NCBI GenBank assembly: GCA_036337945.1
Contig: JAYZDF010000067.1
Span: 1-41,810, forward strand
Direction: 5' to 3'
Length of the DNA: 41,810 nucleotides
Origin: JAYZDF01 sp036337945
GTDB lineage: Bacteria > Myxococcota > Kuafuiibacteriia > Kuafuiibacteriales > Kuafuiibacteriaceae
A program made the translations under genes and the position numbers. How positions within the stretch are numbered: position 1 is the first letter of the stretch; each line of letters opens with the position of its first letter. Below the pieces are notes generated by a model that did no database searches, was not told the DNA's origin, and saw only the letters and a list, made by a program, of their open reading frames with translations. This document shows, piece after piece, positions 18,659 to 27,400 of the stretch.

Positions 18659-18895
18659 ATGCTGAAATGGCGTCCATTATTGAGTGATACCGAAACTACA
18701 ACCGTTGATTTCACGATTAGCTTAGTGAATAATATCAGGGCGGCTGAGGTCCCCGGTGGCGTCGTCCTGGCAATTCATGAAGAGGTGTTTAATGGACTCA
18801 CATTTGTCCCTAATGTACACCTAGAGAAAACCCCTGAAATTCGACCTCAGATCGGCGTTTTATGGGCTTTGAGGCCAGGGAAGCCTGAGCTCTAA
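18659..18895 (+). CDS. Small 78-residue protein coupled to the zinc-ribbon gene
   Basis: ATG at 18659 lies one base after the TAA of the zinc-ribbon gene, the usual arrangement for translational coupling. The product begins MLKWRPLLSDTETTTVDF and contains a hydrophobic centre (GGVVLAIHEEVFNGL) followed by TPEIRPQIGVLWALRPG. It has no signal peptide, cysteine or clear membrane helix. I do not recognise the family. A longer frame in the same phase starts at 18458 inside the zinc-ribbon gene, but that part is a shadow. Short length keeps confidence moderate. Confidence 0.6.
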   Translation: MLKWRPLLSDTETTTVDFTISLVNNIRAAEVPGGVVLAIHEEVFNGLTFVPNVHLEKTPEIRPQIGVLWALRPGKPEL

Positions 18896-18917
18896 GCTTC
18901 TGCGGCCCGTATGGATT

Positions 18918-18932
18918 TAACGCACTGCGTTA
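18918..18932 (+). terminator. Inverted repeat after the zinc-ribbon operon
   Basis: TAACGCA, one base, TGCGTTA form a perfect 7-base-pair inverted repeat 22 bases after the 78-residue gene. It is AT-rich and lacks a T-run, so it is only a weak terminator candidate and could be an operator for the gene starting at 19019. Confidence 0.3.
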
Positions 18933-19018
18933 GCTTCGGTAGGCTCTCGCGTCTTTGACCTCTGCAATTGTTCGAATCTGTAGGCGAAAGTGCCCGATTC
19001 TATGCAATACTAGCGCTA

Positions 19019-21955
19019 ATGCACGGCTGGCTTTCGCGTAACCTTAGTTCGAACTTCGTCCGCCACGCGGCCCCAGCGATACCATTCCTTTTCGCTCTTA
19101 GTTTTTCAAGCGCTTGCGATGATGCGGGACCCACCGGTGTACTTTACAAAGTTGAGGCTGGACTGACTCGTGTGGAGACGCGCCTTATCCCAAGCGAAGC
19201 CATCGTCGGCTCTCCTATAAAAGTCCAGTGCGTTGGTATATACGAAGATACAAGAGAAGAGGTACTTACCGCCGAGAATTCTACCTTCTCTGTTAACCCG
19301 CTCGACTTGTTCGATATCTCCAATGACACCTTGGTAACTACCACAGCTGGAACATACTCTGTTGCCTGTGATGTAAAAGGCGTCACCGAACTAACACCCG
19401 CCTTGCTGACAATCAAACCTGGCGAACCAGCAAGAATTCGAACGGAGGTGGATCGCGAGATAGCGAACGCTGGAGATAAAATAAACGTCAACTGCGTAGT
19501 CGAAGACGAATACGGCAACGAGACGACTGCAAGAAATATTGCAGTCAGATCCCAACCATCACGTGGCGTGACTGTCGATGGGAAAGTCGTTTCCACCGAA
19601 CTAGTTGGTGACTATCAATTAGAATGCACTGCACTTGGGCTTCAAAGAGAACCAAAGGATATTTCGGTCCTCGCAGGCCAAGCGACACGGGCTGCGGCAG
19701 AACTTTCAAGTTACGGAGTCATGGCTGGAACAAGAGTCGAGGTTACATGCCATTTGTCTGATGACTTTGGAAATGAAGCGGAAGGAAGCACAGAATTTTC
19801 GGTAGACTCTATGGTGCCGATGATAGACGCCGTCGGATTCACAGCCGAAACCTCAGGGCCATACTGGGTCACCTGTCTCGCTCCCCAGTTCCAGGTGGCA
19901 AGCGAGCCTGTCCTTCTGACTGTATATCCAAATTTGCCGGCATCAATTGAAATTCTCCAGCTGACCCCTCAAGCGGTTATTTATCGTCGAACGGACATTA
20001 TTGACGTTGATGTTCTTGTCTTGGATATCTATGGCAACGAAATTACAAATTCTGATGTGGCATTTCGTGGCGCTCCCAGCGGTTCCATCTCCGATATTGG
20101 CTTCGGGCAAGCGATGCTGATGGGGGACGGCAACATTGAACTTATCGCAGACGTTATTTCGCCAACTCATAATGGGCAAGCCGTTGAAGACCGTGTTGCG
20201 GTGCTCGTCGATGGTTCGCCACCCGTTGTAGAGTTTCTATATCCCACGCGAGCAGAGTTGGTGGTTGGTCCGCCCAGTAGACCTCTTGTTGTGAGAGGTC
20301 GAGTAACCGACGCAATCAGCGGAATTTCTTCGCTTCTGGTCAATGGGGATGTCATCACCCCCGACGCGAATGGAAACTTTCAATTTACGATGAATCCTGA
20401 CTGGGGCGTAAATCTCATCGAGGGCAATGCTCTCGATAATGTTGGCAATGAAAAATTCTTCGCTCAGTCCTATCAATACGCATCTGTTTACAAGCCTGTG
20501 AGTCCTTCACGTATTGAAGCGGGTCGCATGTATGATGGTATCATTGCTCATCTTGGGCAAGAAGCGCTTGATGATGGCGATAATGATATCGACGATTTGG
20601 CCCGTATCGCTGAATTAGCAATTGAAAATCTTGATATCAATTCATTTATTCCAAGCCCTATCACAACGTTTGATTCGGACTGCTCATTTTGGCCGTTCAC
20701 GATTCGTGGAAGACTTCGACTTTATGTTGACAGCGTAAGTTTCAACACGCCTAGCGTGGAATTGACTGCTATAAATGGGGGCGTTGACGCTCGAGTTCGC
20801 ATCAACAACTTTCAAATCGCGATTCGGACTGCTGGTGATGTCTGCGATATTCCAATCAATCTGAGCGGCAGCGCAAGCGCGAATCGGGTGGTTGTAAGTG
20901 GAGATATTCTTATCTCTGGTAATGGCAATAATATTCAGGTGGCAATGCCTTCACCCAATGTTAATATCAACGGTTTGAACGTGAATATTAATCTTCCGAG
21001 TATAATTAGCTGGGCGGTCAACGGGATTATCAATCTCTTTCGAAACCAGATTTCAAATCTTATTAGCAATGCGCTCGAAGATGTCATCAGCGACCAAATA
21101 CCTGATGCTCTCAAAAATATTCTTGAGTCTTTATCCTTGTCGACGGGCTTCAATTTGCCTCCTCCCGTCAGCGTAGCTTTGAATATCGACTCTAATCTCG
21201 GGATGGTTCAATTCGATACAGGTGGTGGAGATCTTGGTTTGGACACGACCATATATTCTCAAGGAGTCATATCACCTGAACCCAGAGGTAGTATTATTCA
21301 GGAAAATCAGGTTTTACCGGCTTTTAATCCCGCCAATTCCCTGGGCGTTGCGATTGGTTATGACCTGATAAATCAGGTTCTTTATTCCTTATGGTACGGC
21401 GGAGGTTTGAATATCGACGCTCAGGATTTCTTGTCCGGCAATAACGGGCAAGGAAATGGAACAACAGTTGAAGCCAATCTCTCTGCACTATCACCTCCCG
21501 TTTTCAAGCTCACTCCAAATTCAGCCAATCCGGTCGAGATCCAGGTAGGCGATCTCAAACTTGACTTATTTGTAGATAATATTCCCAATACGGCCCCAAT
21601 CAACGCGGTAGTTTATGCCACCTTATTTGTTGATGCCGACGTAAGGCTCGACCCATCTGGTACGATTGAGTTGGCAGCGGGACAAAATCTCAGACTAGCG
21701 CTTGAGTTTGATACCGACTTAGATTCGTTTCTAGACCTCAATCTTCTAATTGGGACTCTTGAGTCTGCTTTGAAATCTTTGCTCCCGCAGATCATCTCCC
21801 AAGCAATTGGCGGTATTCCCATTCCAACCTTCGATCTTACATCCCTTTCGGGCAACATCTTGCCGAGCGGTATTGTGTTAGGGCTTGGGAATCCAAGCTC
21901 AAGATTCGAGACGTCGTATCTCGTCCTAGAAGGCGACCTCGTTCAAGTCCCTTAG
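19019..21955 (+). CDS. Lipoprotein with Ig-like domains and BPI/TULIP-like lipid-binding C-terminal half
   Basis: Starting at ATG 19019 the product has 978 residues; a TTG at 18968 in the same frame would add 17 residues but weakens the signal peptide. Residues 18-33 form a hydrophobic signal ending SSAC, with Cys33 as lipidated residue and Asp at +2. Residues about 40-390 are three or four Ig-like domains with the DExGN/DDFGN pattern of invasin-type repeats; about 395-490 is another Ig-like domain (DAISGISSLLVNG). Residues about 494-978 have the order of BPI-family TULIP proteins: an amphipathic start helix, beta-rich segment with two Cys, INLPSIISWAVNGIINLF followed by a long Leu/Ile helix ending DALKNILESL, a Pro-rich linker, then a second similar module ending FETSYLVLEGDL. 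TULIP proteins bind lipids in a hydrophobic tube. The fold call is pattern-based. No clear Shine-Dalgarno site. Confidence 0.85.
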   Translation: MHGWLSRNLSSNFVRHAAPAIPFLFALSFSSACDDAGPTGVLYKVEAGLTRVETRLIPSEAIVGSPIKVQCVGIYEDTREEVLTAENSTFSVNPLDLFDISNDTLVTTTAGTYSVACDVKGVTELTPALLTIKPGEPARIRTEVDREIANAGDKINVNCVVEDEYGNETTARNIAVRSQPSRGVTVDGKVVSTELVGDYQLECTALGLQREPKDISVLAGQATRAAAELSSYGVMAGTRVEVTCHLSDDFGNEAEGSTEFSVDSMVPMIDAVGFTAETSGPYWVTCLAPQFQVASEPVLLTVYPNLPASIEILQLTPQAVIYRRTDIIDVDVLVLDIYGNEITNSDVAFRGAPSGSISDIGFGQAMLMGDGNIELIADVISPTHNGQAVEDRVAVLVDGSPPVVEFLYPTRAELVVGPPSRPLVVRGRVTDAISGISSLLVNGDVITPDANGNFQFTMNPDWGVNLIEGNALDNVGNEKFFAQSYQYASVYKPVSPSRIEAGRMYDGIIAHLGQEALDDGDNDIDDLARIAELAIENLDINSFIPSPITTFDSDCSFWPFTIRGRLRLYVDSVSFNTPSVELTAINGGVDARVRINNFQIAIRTAGDVCDIPINLSGSASANRVVVSGDILISGNGNNIQVAMPSPNVNINGLNVNINLPSIISWAVNGIINLFRNQISNLISNALEDVISDQIPDALKNILESLSLSTGFNLPPPVSVALNIDSNLGMVQFDTGGGDLGLDTTIYSQGVISPEPRGSIIQENQVLPAFNPANSLGVAIGYDLINQVLYSLWYGGGLNIDAQDFLSGNNGQGNGTTVEANLSALSPPVFKLTPNSANPVEIQVGDLKLDLFVDNIPNTAPINAVVYATLFVDADVRLDPSGTIELAAGQNLRLALEFDTDLDSFLDLNLLIGTLESALKSLLPQIISQAIGGIPIPTFDLTSLSGNILPSGIVLGLGNPSSRFETSYLVLEGDLVQVP

Positions 21956-21978
21956 TAACTTCTCAATCATTTCAATCA

Positions 21979-22353
21979 CTAGAAGGGTAGGTTTTCTCGA
22001 GGATCTTTTTTCTTTGGAGGCGGTGGAACCTTATCAAGTTTAATTTTGATGGTTCTCGCTCGATGAGGAGTCACCCGTAACTCTTTCGAGAAGTACCCTT
22101 GTTTCTTAAAGGACATGGTCACTGCAGTATTCGATTTTGGCAACTTCAGTTGCAGCGGTGTGACTCCCGATTTTTTCCCATTCACGAGAACTGTAACTCC
22201 ATCCACGTTCGTTGCCTCAATTTTCAGGGTGACTGCGTCACTTATGGGAGTAGCCTCAGCTTTGACGGTCGATGGTGGAAAAAGAACCAGCCCACAGACA
22301 AGGGTCAATGCCATAAAGAAAGTGAACCGAACAAAATGCAGAGAATTATTCAT
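21979..22353 (-). CDS. Secreted PEGA-domain protein
   Basis: A 124-residue protein with a signal peptide (hydrophobic 10-25, likely cleavage after Ala32 in VKA) and one PEGA-type domain: DGVTVLVNGKKSGVTPLQLKL, then a strand with KKQGYFSKELRV and a basic end with KVPPPPKKK. PEGA domains are small beta-sandwich modules found at the outside of the cell in proteobacteria and other groups, often next to kinases or surface proteins. The gene converges with the Ig-TULIP gene (23 bases between the stops) and diverges from hutF across 156 bases. Specific role unknown. Confidence 0.85.
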   Translation of the reverse strand: MNNSLHFVRFTFFMALTLVCGLVLFPPSTVKAEATPISDAVTLKIEATNVDGVTVLVNGKKSGVTPLQLKLPKSNTAVTMSFKKQGYFSKELRVTPHRARTIKIKLDKVPPPPKKKDPRENLPF

Positions 22354-22509
22354 ACCTAATAGTGTTCTTACACGAAGTCTGAGCCTTCAGCCAAATATTC
22401 AAAACTCGGTTTCCGCCTAAGACCCCGATTTCACAGCAATAAGTTGATAATTAAATATTGAGTGAGTTGTCCTGGTAGCCTTGGTTTAGATGTTGGTTTA
22501 TAGCCAAAC
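22354..22509. promoter_or_regulatory. Divergent control region for the PEGA gene and hutF
   Basis: This 156-base AT-rich interval lies between two outward-facing starts and must hold both promoters. TTGATAATTAAATATTGAG at about 22443-22461 is the most AT-rich stretch. No histidine-operator-like palindrome or clear -35/-10 pair could be assigned. Confidence 0.35.
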
Positions 22510-23883
22510 ATGCCGATGAAGACCCTTGTTTTCGAACATTTATTGAGCGGCAACACGATCTACTCTCCTGGCACCGTCACGGTTGACGATGCTGGAATGG
22601 TTGCGCATGTCTGTTCTACAGAGCTTCAGGGAAAAGAAGAAATTATCAAAGGCTTTGCTATTCCCGGGATGCCTAATCTTCATTCTCATGCATTTCAACG
22701 TGCCATGCTCGGTCACACAGAGTCTGGAAATCCATCTGTAAAAGATTCTTTCTGGACCTGGCGAGAGCTCATGTACACTTTAGTGCAAAAGCTTGAGCCA
22801 AGCGACATCCAGGCAATCGCTGAATTTCTCTATATGGAAATGTTGGAAGCAGGCTACACATCAGTAGGAGAATTTCATTATGTACATCATAAGCCGGGCG
22901 GCGAAAAGTACTCACCCGCTTCAACGCTCGGAGAAAGTATCCTTAAAGCGGGGCACTCAGCTGGAATAGGAATGACATTGTTGCCTGTTTTGTACCTTCA
23001 TGGAGGCTTCAACCAGGCTCCGAGTAATAATCAGCTTAGGTTTGTGCATAAAGATCTCAAAGACTACTTGAAGCTTTTTCAAGGTCTAAAACAAATCACT
23101 GATTCGATGTCTGGTACTATACTCGGGGTAGCACCTCATAGCATTCGAGCGGTTGATTGTGAGACGCTTACCTCACTTCTCTCGAGTATTGACTCTGATA
23201 CTCCTGTCCACATGCATATAGCGGAACAGCTTCTCGAGGTTCAGGACTCTCTGCAAATCCTTGGGGCGCGACCTGTTCAATGGCTTTTGGATAATTTTGA
23301 AGTGAATGAACGTTGGTGCCTCGTTCATGCGACTCATCTCACCGACCAAGAGAAAGCCGATTTGGCGGCTACCCAAGCCGTCGCCGGTTTGTGCCCATCT
23401 ACGGAAGCCAATCTCGGCGATGGCATCTTCGACACTGAGTTTTTTCTCATGAAAGGAGGGCGAATCGGTATTGGTTCCGATAGTCATGTATGTGTTTCAG
23501 TTCCTGATGAGTTGAGGATTTTGGAGTACGGTCAACGACTAACTAAGCACCGACGAAATATACTCTGTGATGAAAACACGGCCTCGGTAGGCCAGAATCT
23601 TTATCTCAAAACCTGTCTTGGAGGTGCGCAAGCACTGAAGCAGCCAGTTGGGGCGATTGAAAAAGGAAAACGCGCGGATATCGTTCTACTTGATCATCAA
23701 CATTCAAAAATATGTTCGGTGCCTGTTTCAAAAGCTCTGGATGCCTGGGTTTTTGGCCATGCAGCAGGTGCTTTACGCCGTGTAATGGTTGCTGGAAAGT
23801 GGATAGTTGAAGACGGTGAACATCTTTCTCGCCCTCGAATTGAAGCCCAGTACCGAAACGTCGTATCAAAGCTGTTTGGTTAG
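22510..23883 (+). CDS. hutF: Formimidoylglutamate deiminase
   Basis: A 457-residue amidohydrolase that converts N-formimidoyl-L-glutamate and water to N-formyl-L-glutamate and ammonia in the cytoplasm, in the five-step histidine degradation route. The metal site is intact: His58 and His60 in NLHSHAFQR, His236 in VHMHIAEQ, His273 in LVHATH and Asp324 in GIGSDSHV. The HutF hallmark FWTWRELMY follows the first metal motif, which separates it from guanine deaminase and AtzA-type enzymes. Length is normal for the family. No hutG, hutU, hutH or hutI gene is in the window, so it is away from any other hut gene visible here. Its stop overlaps by four bases the stop of the convergent lipoprotein gene. 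ATG 22510 is used; ATG 22516 is possible, with no strong ribosome binding site for either. Confidence 0.93.
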   Translation: MPMKTLVFEHLLSGNTIYSPGTVTVDDAGMVAHVCSTELQGKEEIIKGFAIPGMPNLHSHAFQRAMLGHTESGNPSVKDSFWTWRELMYTLVQKLEPSDIQAIAEFLYMEMLEAGYTSVGEFHYVHHKPGGEKYSPASTLGESILKAGHSAGIGMTLLPVLYLHGGFNQAPSNNQLRFVHKDLKDYLKLFQGLKQITDSMSGTILGVAPHSIRAVDCETLTSLLSSIDSDTPVHMHIAEQLLEVQDSLQILGARPVQWLLDNFEVNERWCLVHATHLTDQEKADLAATQAVAGLCPSTEANLGDGIFDTEFFLMKGGRIGIGSDSHVCVSVPDELRILEYGQRLTKHRRNILCDENTASVGQNLYLKTCLGGAQALKQPVGAIEKGKRADIVLLDHQHSKICSVPVSKALDAWVFGHAAGALRRVMVAGKWIVEDGEHLSRPRIEAQYRNVVSKLFG

Positions 23884-24428
23884 TCGGTTGAGTTTCCTGC
23901 GACGAAGTAATGAAGATAGTTGGTCTGTCCAATCGCCGTGGCAAAAGTTGATGTGCCAGTGAGTTTAGTCCAAGGACCCGCTTTATCATTTGCTTGATAT
24001 ATAAAAGTTGCGGTTGGCGTAACAGTATTTGCAACTGGGATTTCTATTTGTATAAGCTCTTGCGTTTCTAAAGGGTTTGGGAGAATTCGATAAATAGGAC
24101 TCACAAGTGCGATTCCGTCAATTTGAGTGATTTCTTGAGATTTCTCGATGTATACCGAGCGTGTTTTGGTGAGAGCGTTCGCTGGAATTTGAATACATAC
24201 GTTGTCGGCTCCGCAGTAGCTACCGCCTCGCGAACTTACCCCTTCACCGATGTTTTCGCTACACACCGTTCCACACGCAGTACATGATTCGTCAATACAT
24301 TCGAAACCAGGAAAACATTCAATACTTTGCTCGCATGGTATTGGTTTAGCCCTCTGTGTTATTGGGCATCCGCAGTAAAAAAGGAGAGAGAACAGAAAAA
24401 CGAAATACTTGTTGATGGAAATACTCAT
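23880..24428 (-). CDS. Small Cys-rich lipoprotein with ZU5-like domain
   Basis: A 182-residue lipoprotein with a signal ending FYCGC (likely lipidated Cys21). Residues 30-70 carry eight or so cysteines in a CxxSxECxxGFECxxxxC pattern, as in small disulfide-knot modules common in myxobacterial lipoproteins. After that, GGSYCGADNVCIQIPANALTK and strands through SPIYRILP look like a ZU5-type beta module. The start codon lies one base from the stop of the preceding 1368-residue lipoprotein gene (TAAGATG), so the two are almost certainly co-translated. Its stop overlaps hutF. Function unknown; an accessory or partner of the larger lipoprotein is a reasonable inference. Confidence 0.85.
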   Translation of the reverse strand: MSISINKYFVFLFSLLFYCGCPITQRAKPIPCEQSIECFPGFECIDESCTACGTVCSENIGEGVSSRGGSYCGADNVCIQIPANALTKTRSVYIEKSQEITQIDGIALVSPIYRILPNPLETQELIQIEIPVANTVTPTATFIYQANDKAGPWTKLTGTSTFATAIGQTNYLHYFVAGNSTD

Positions 24429-24429
24429 C

Positions 24430-27400
24430 TTAGTTTCCTATCAAGAGACCCGAGTTTCGATTTGCTACATCTGACCAGATAAATAAACGGCAACCTGTCC
24501 AAATTCCGACAGATTGGAGAGCTGACACCTGTGGACTCCCGTTGCTCGGGGTCCGCCATTGTTGGGTTATGGGTTCGAAGCTATCCAAGACCCCATCGGT
24601 ATTTGAAATAGACCCACCGTAGACGAGAAGCTCGGTGCCGTTTGACGTAAATACACCTTCACCGGGACTAAACAAAATCCTCTGATTAGGTCTTGCAGGA
24701 ATGACCGACCAACGATTTTGTTGAATGTCGTACTGGCACCAGCCCGCCTCACTTACGACGAGAACATGTTCGTCAATGACCACCGCGTCTACTCGCCCCG
24801 AACATTGAGGCATATTTCCAATCTTGGACCACGTGTTCGTGCTTGGCTTGTAAAAAGCGTAATCACTGAGCGGGCGAGATGAGCCGTCAAGTCCCCCAAG
24901 AACCATAATCCCTGTACTTGTCTTAACGGCCGCAGCCCCATATCGCGAACCTAACGAGCTCCGCCTCATACGGTGCCAGCTGTCAGAATCAGGAGAATAG
25001 AGTGCTCCGTCAGCCATCGTTGATTGAGAGTCTCGTCCTCCCCAAATCAACCATTCTGTTCCCGTCCATACGTGGGCAAAGTCGCTCCGAGTGTCCGGTG
25101 CGCGCAATCCCTGGTTCATTGCCCGCCATTCATCCAGGGCTGGCGAATATACCGCGCCGACCCCTGTTGATGTGTTTCCGCCACCCCAGACAAGGACATC
25201 TTTTCCGGTGAAGATAGCGCCGTGGCCGACTCGGCTGAGAATTGGTGCACCGCTCATGTTTATGTCTGTCCATTTGTTCTCGATGGGATCGAAGGCTAAT
25301 ACGGTATTCGTGCTTGAGGTTCCGATCCCTCCGATGATGAGCACCTTATGACCATCGAATACAGCGACGGATTCGGTACGCCCGCTAGCTGGTGCGTTTG
25401 TGGTGGCAGAAGGTTGATAAGGAGACAAGGTACAAGCTGTTCGGCTAATACGGCTGCCCGTGAAAGCAGATCGGGACTGTGGCAAAACCTCGCGTCTCAA
25501 TGCGTGCCTGCACTGGCTCGCGATTGAGTCATAATGGCCACCTCGTGCTATTCTTGTCGTTCCGGAGATAGGTCCCTTCGGATCGATATTAATGTTCTGG
25601 TTGTAATAACTGGATGAATAATAGTCGAATACGAACTCTTGCACGTTTCCGACGGCGTCGTATAGCCCGAACTCATTCGCAGTTTTTTCACCAACTGGGT
25701 GGGTTTTTTGTTCTGAGTTCCCGCAGTACCATCCAGCAGAGTCGGTACTTGGTTCACTACATGTTGAGGTTCCTATAGAACCGGTGAATATTGCTGTTTT
25801 TGTGTTACCCCGCGCCGCACGTTCCCATTCCGATTCGGTCAAGAGTCTGTATCCTGTGCACGTGTCGTTAGCGTACTCCCACGAACCATTTCTCAACACG
25901 TAGCAAGGTTGGAGTGACGCCTGAATCGAGAGCTGATTTGTGTACTGAACAAACTCATCAAAAGTAACTTGCTCGGCCGGGCAAGCGCCACCGCATTCCT
26001 GGAATGCGCTGGGATTGACGCCGGAAAGAGATGTATATTCGCCTTGAGTGATCTCATTTGGGCCTACGTAGATCGGTCGGGGATGAAACACGGAGCGTTT
26101 AGGGCGTTCATTCGAAAGGGAGAAGGGCTCATTGGGCTCGCTTCCCATTTGATAGACACCAGCGTCAATCTTTACGAAGCTTCGACGAACAGGTCGAAAT
26201 CCTAAATCATTAGATCGAGAAGATACCGGCAACCCTTCTCTTGCGGCGTTCCTGCATTGTAGAGCTGCGCTGTTCCATCCGCCCCCTCGAATTTCTTTAA
26301 GTGCAGTAGCATTTACGCCGGTAGGATCAACTGTCCGTCCAAAAAGTGTCGCGTAGTAATTTGGATCAAAATTAGTTTCCGTCCATTCTCGGACATTACC
26401 GTTCATGTCGTATAATCCAAATTGGTTGGGCTGTTTTTGAGCAACGTCGTGAATGCGTAAGCTGGAGTTATTGCAATACCACCCTCGAGGTTCCAGGTTT
26501 GTATCTGGTTCACATAAGTTCGACGTACTTTCATTGGGGGCGTCGGAGTAAGCGAGCAGCGAGTTTGCTCGGGCTGCGTATTCCCATTCTGCTGCCGTTG
26601 GGAGGCGAAAGCCCAAACAATGGACCCCTGCGAATTCCACATTGCTTCCATCGATAGAGTAACATCTTGGGAGTTGATGCCGATCAGAAAGTCGGTTGAG
26701 ATACTCGGCAGCCTCAAAATAACTGACGGTTTCTATGGGGCAAGCGGGTCCGCATCCAGGAAAACTAGATGGTGATTGACCCATCAGTTTTTCCCATTCT
26801 CCGTGCGTGACCTCTGTGTTTTTCATAAAGAAATTACCGGTCAACGCAATGTCTGCTGGAGGTTGTTCGTTCGTTTGAGCACCGGCTGCTCCAACGGTTG
26901 AACCCATGGTAAATTCTGAAACGGTGATGAGTTCGTATGTGCTCTCAAAAACAGCAACAACAGTACCTGAGGATTCGGCTGTGATTATGCACGGCGCCTG
27001 ACCAATGCAGATTCCCTCCCAGCCTATAAACCTTGAACCAGCAAGTGGTTCTGCAATCAGTTCAATTGTTTGTTGATGATCAAGTTCGACCGAGCAATTA
27101 CCTGGGCAATCTATGGTGGCTGGAACCGAAGTAATACGTCCGCTTCCGAGTCCGCGTGAAGTTACATAGAGTGTGTGACGCTCAATTTCGAATCTCGCAA
27201 CAACGGTCTCGAAGTTTGTCAGCGATAATACACACTCTTCGCTACCGGCGCATGCACCGGTCCATCCAGCAAAAATGGAGCCTGGTTCGTCTTGCGCAAT
27301 GAGTGTCACTTGAGTCCCATGTGGAAAGCTTCGTACACACTCCGAAGGGCAATCGATGCCGTTTGGTTGCGATACAATATTTCCACGTCCTGGCCCCACG

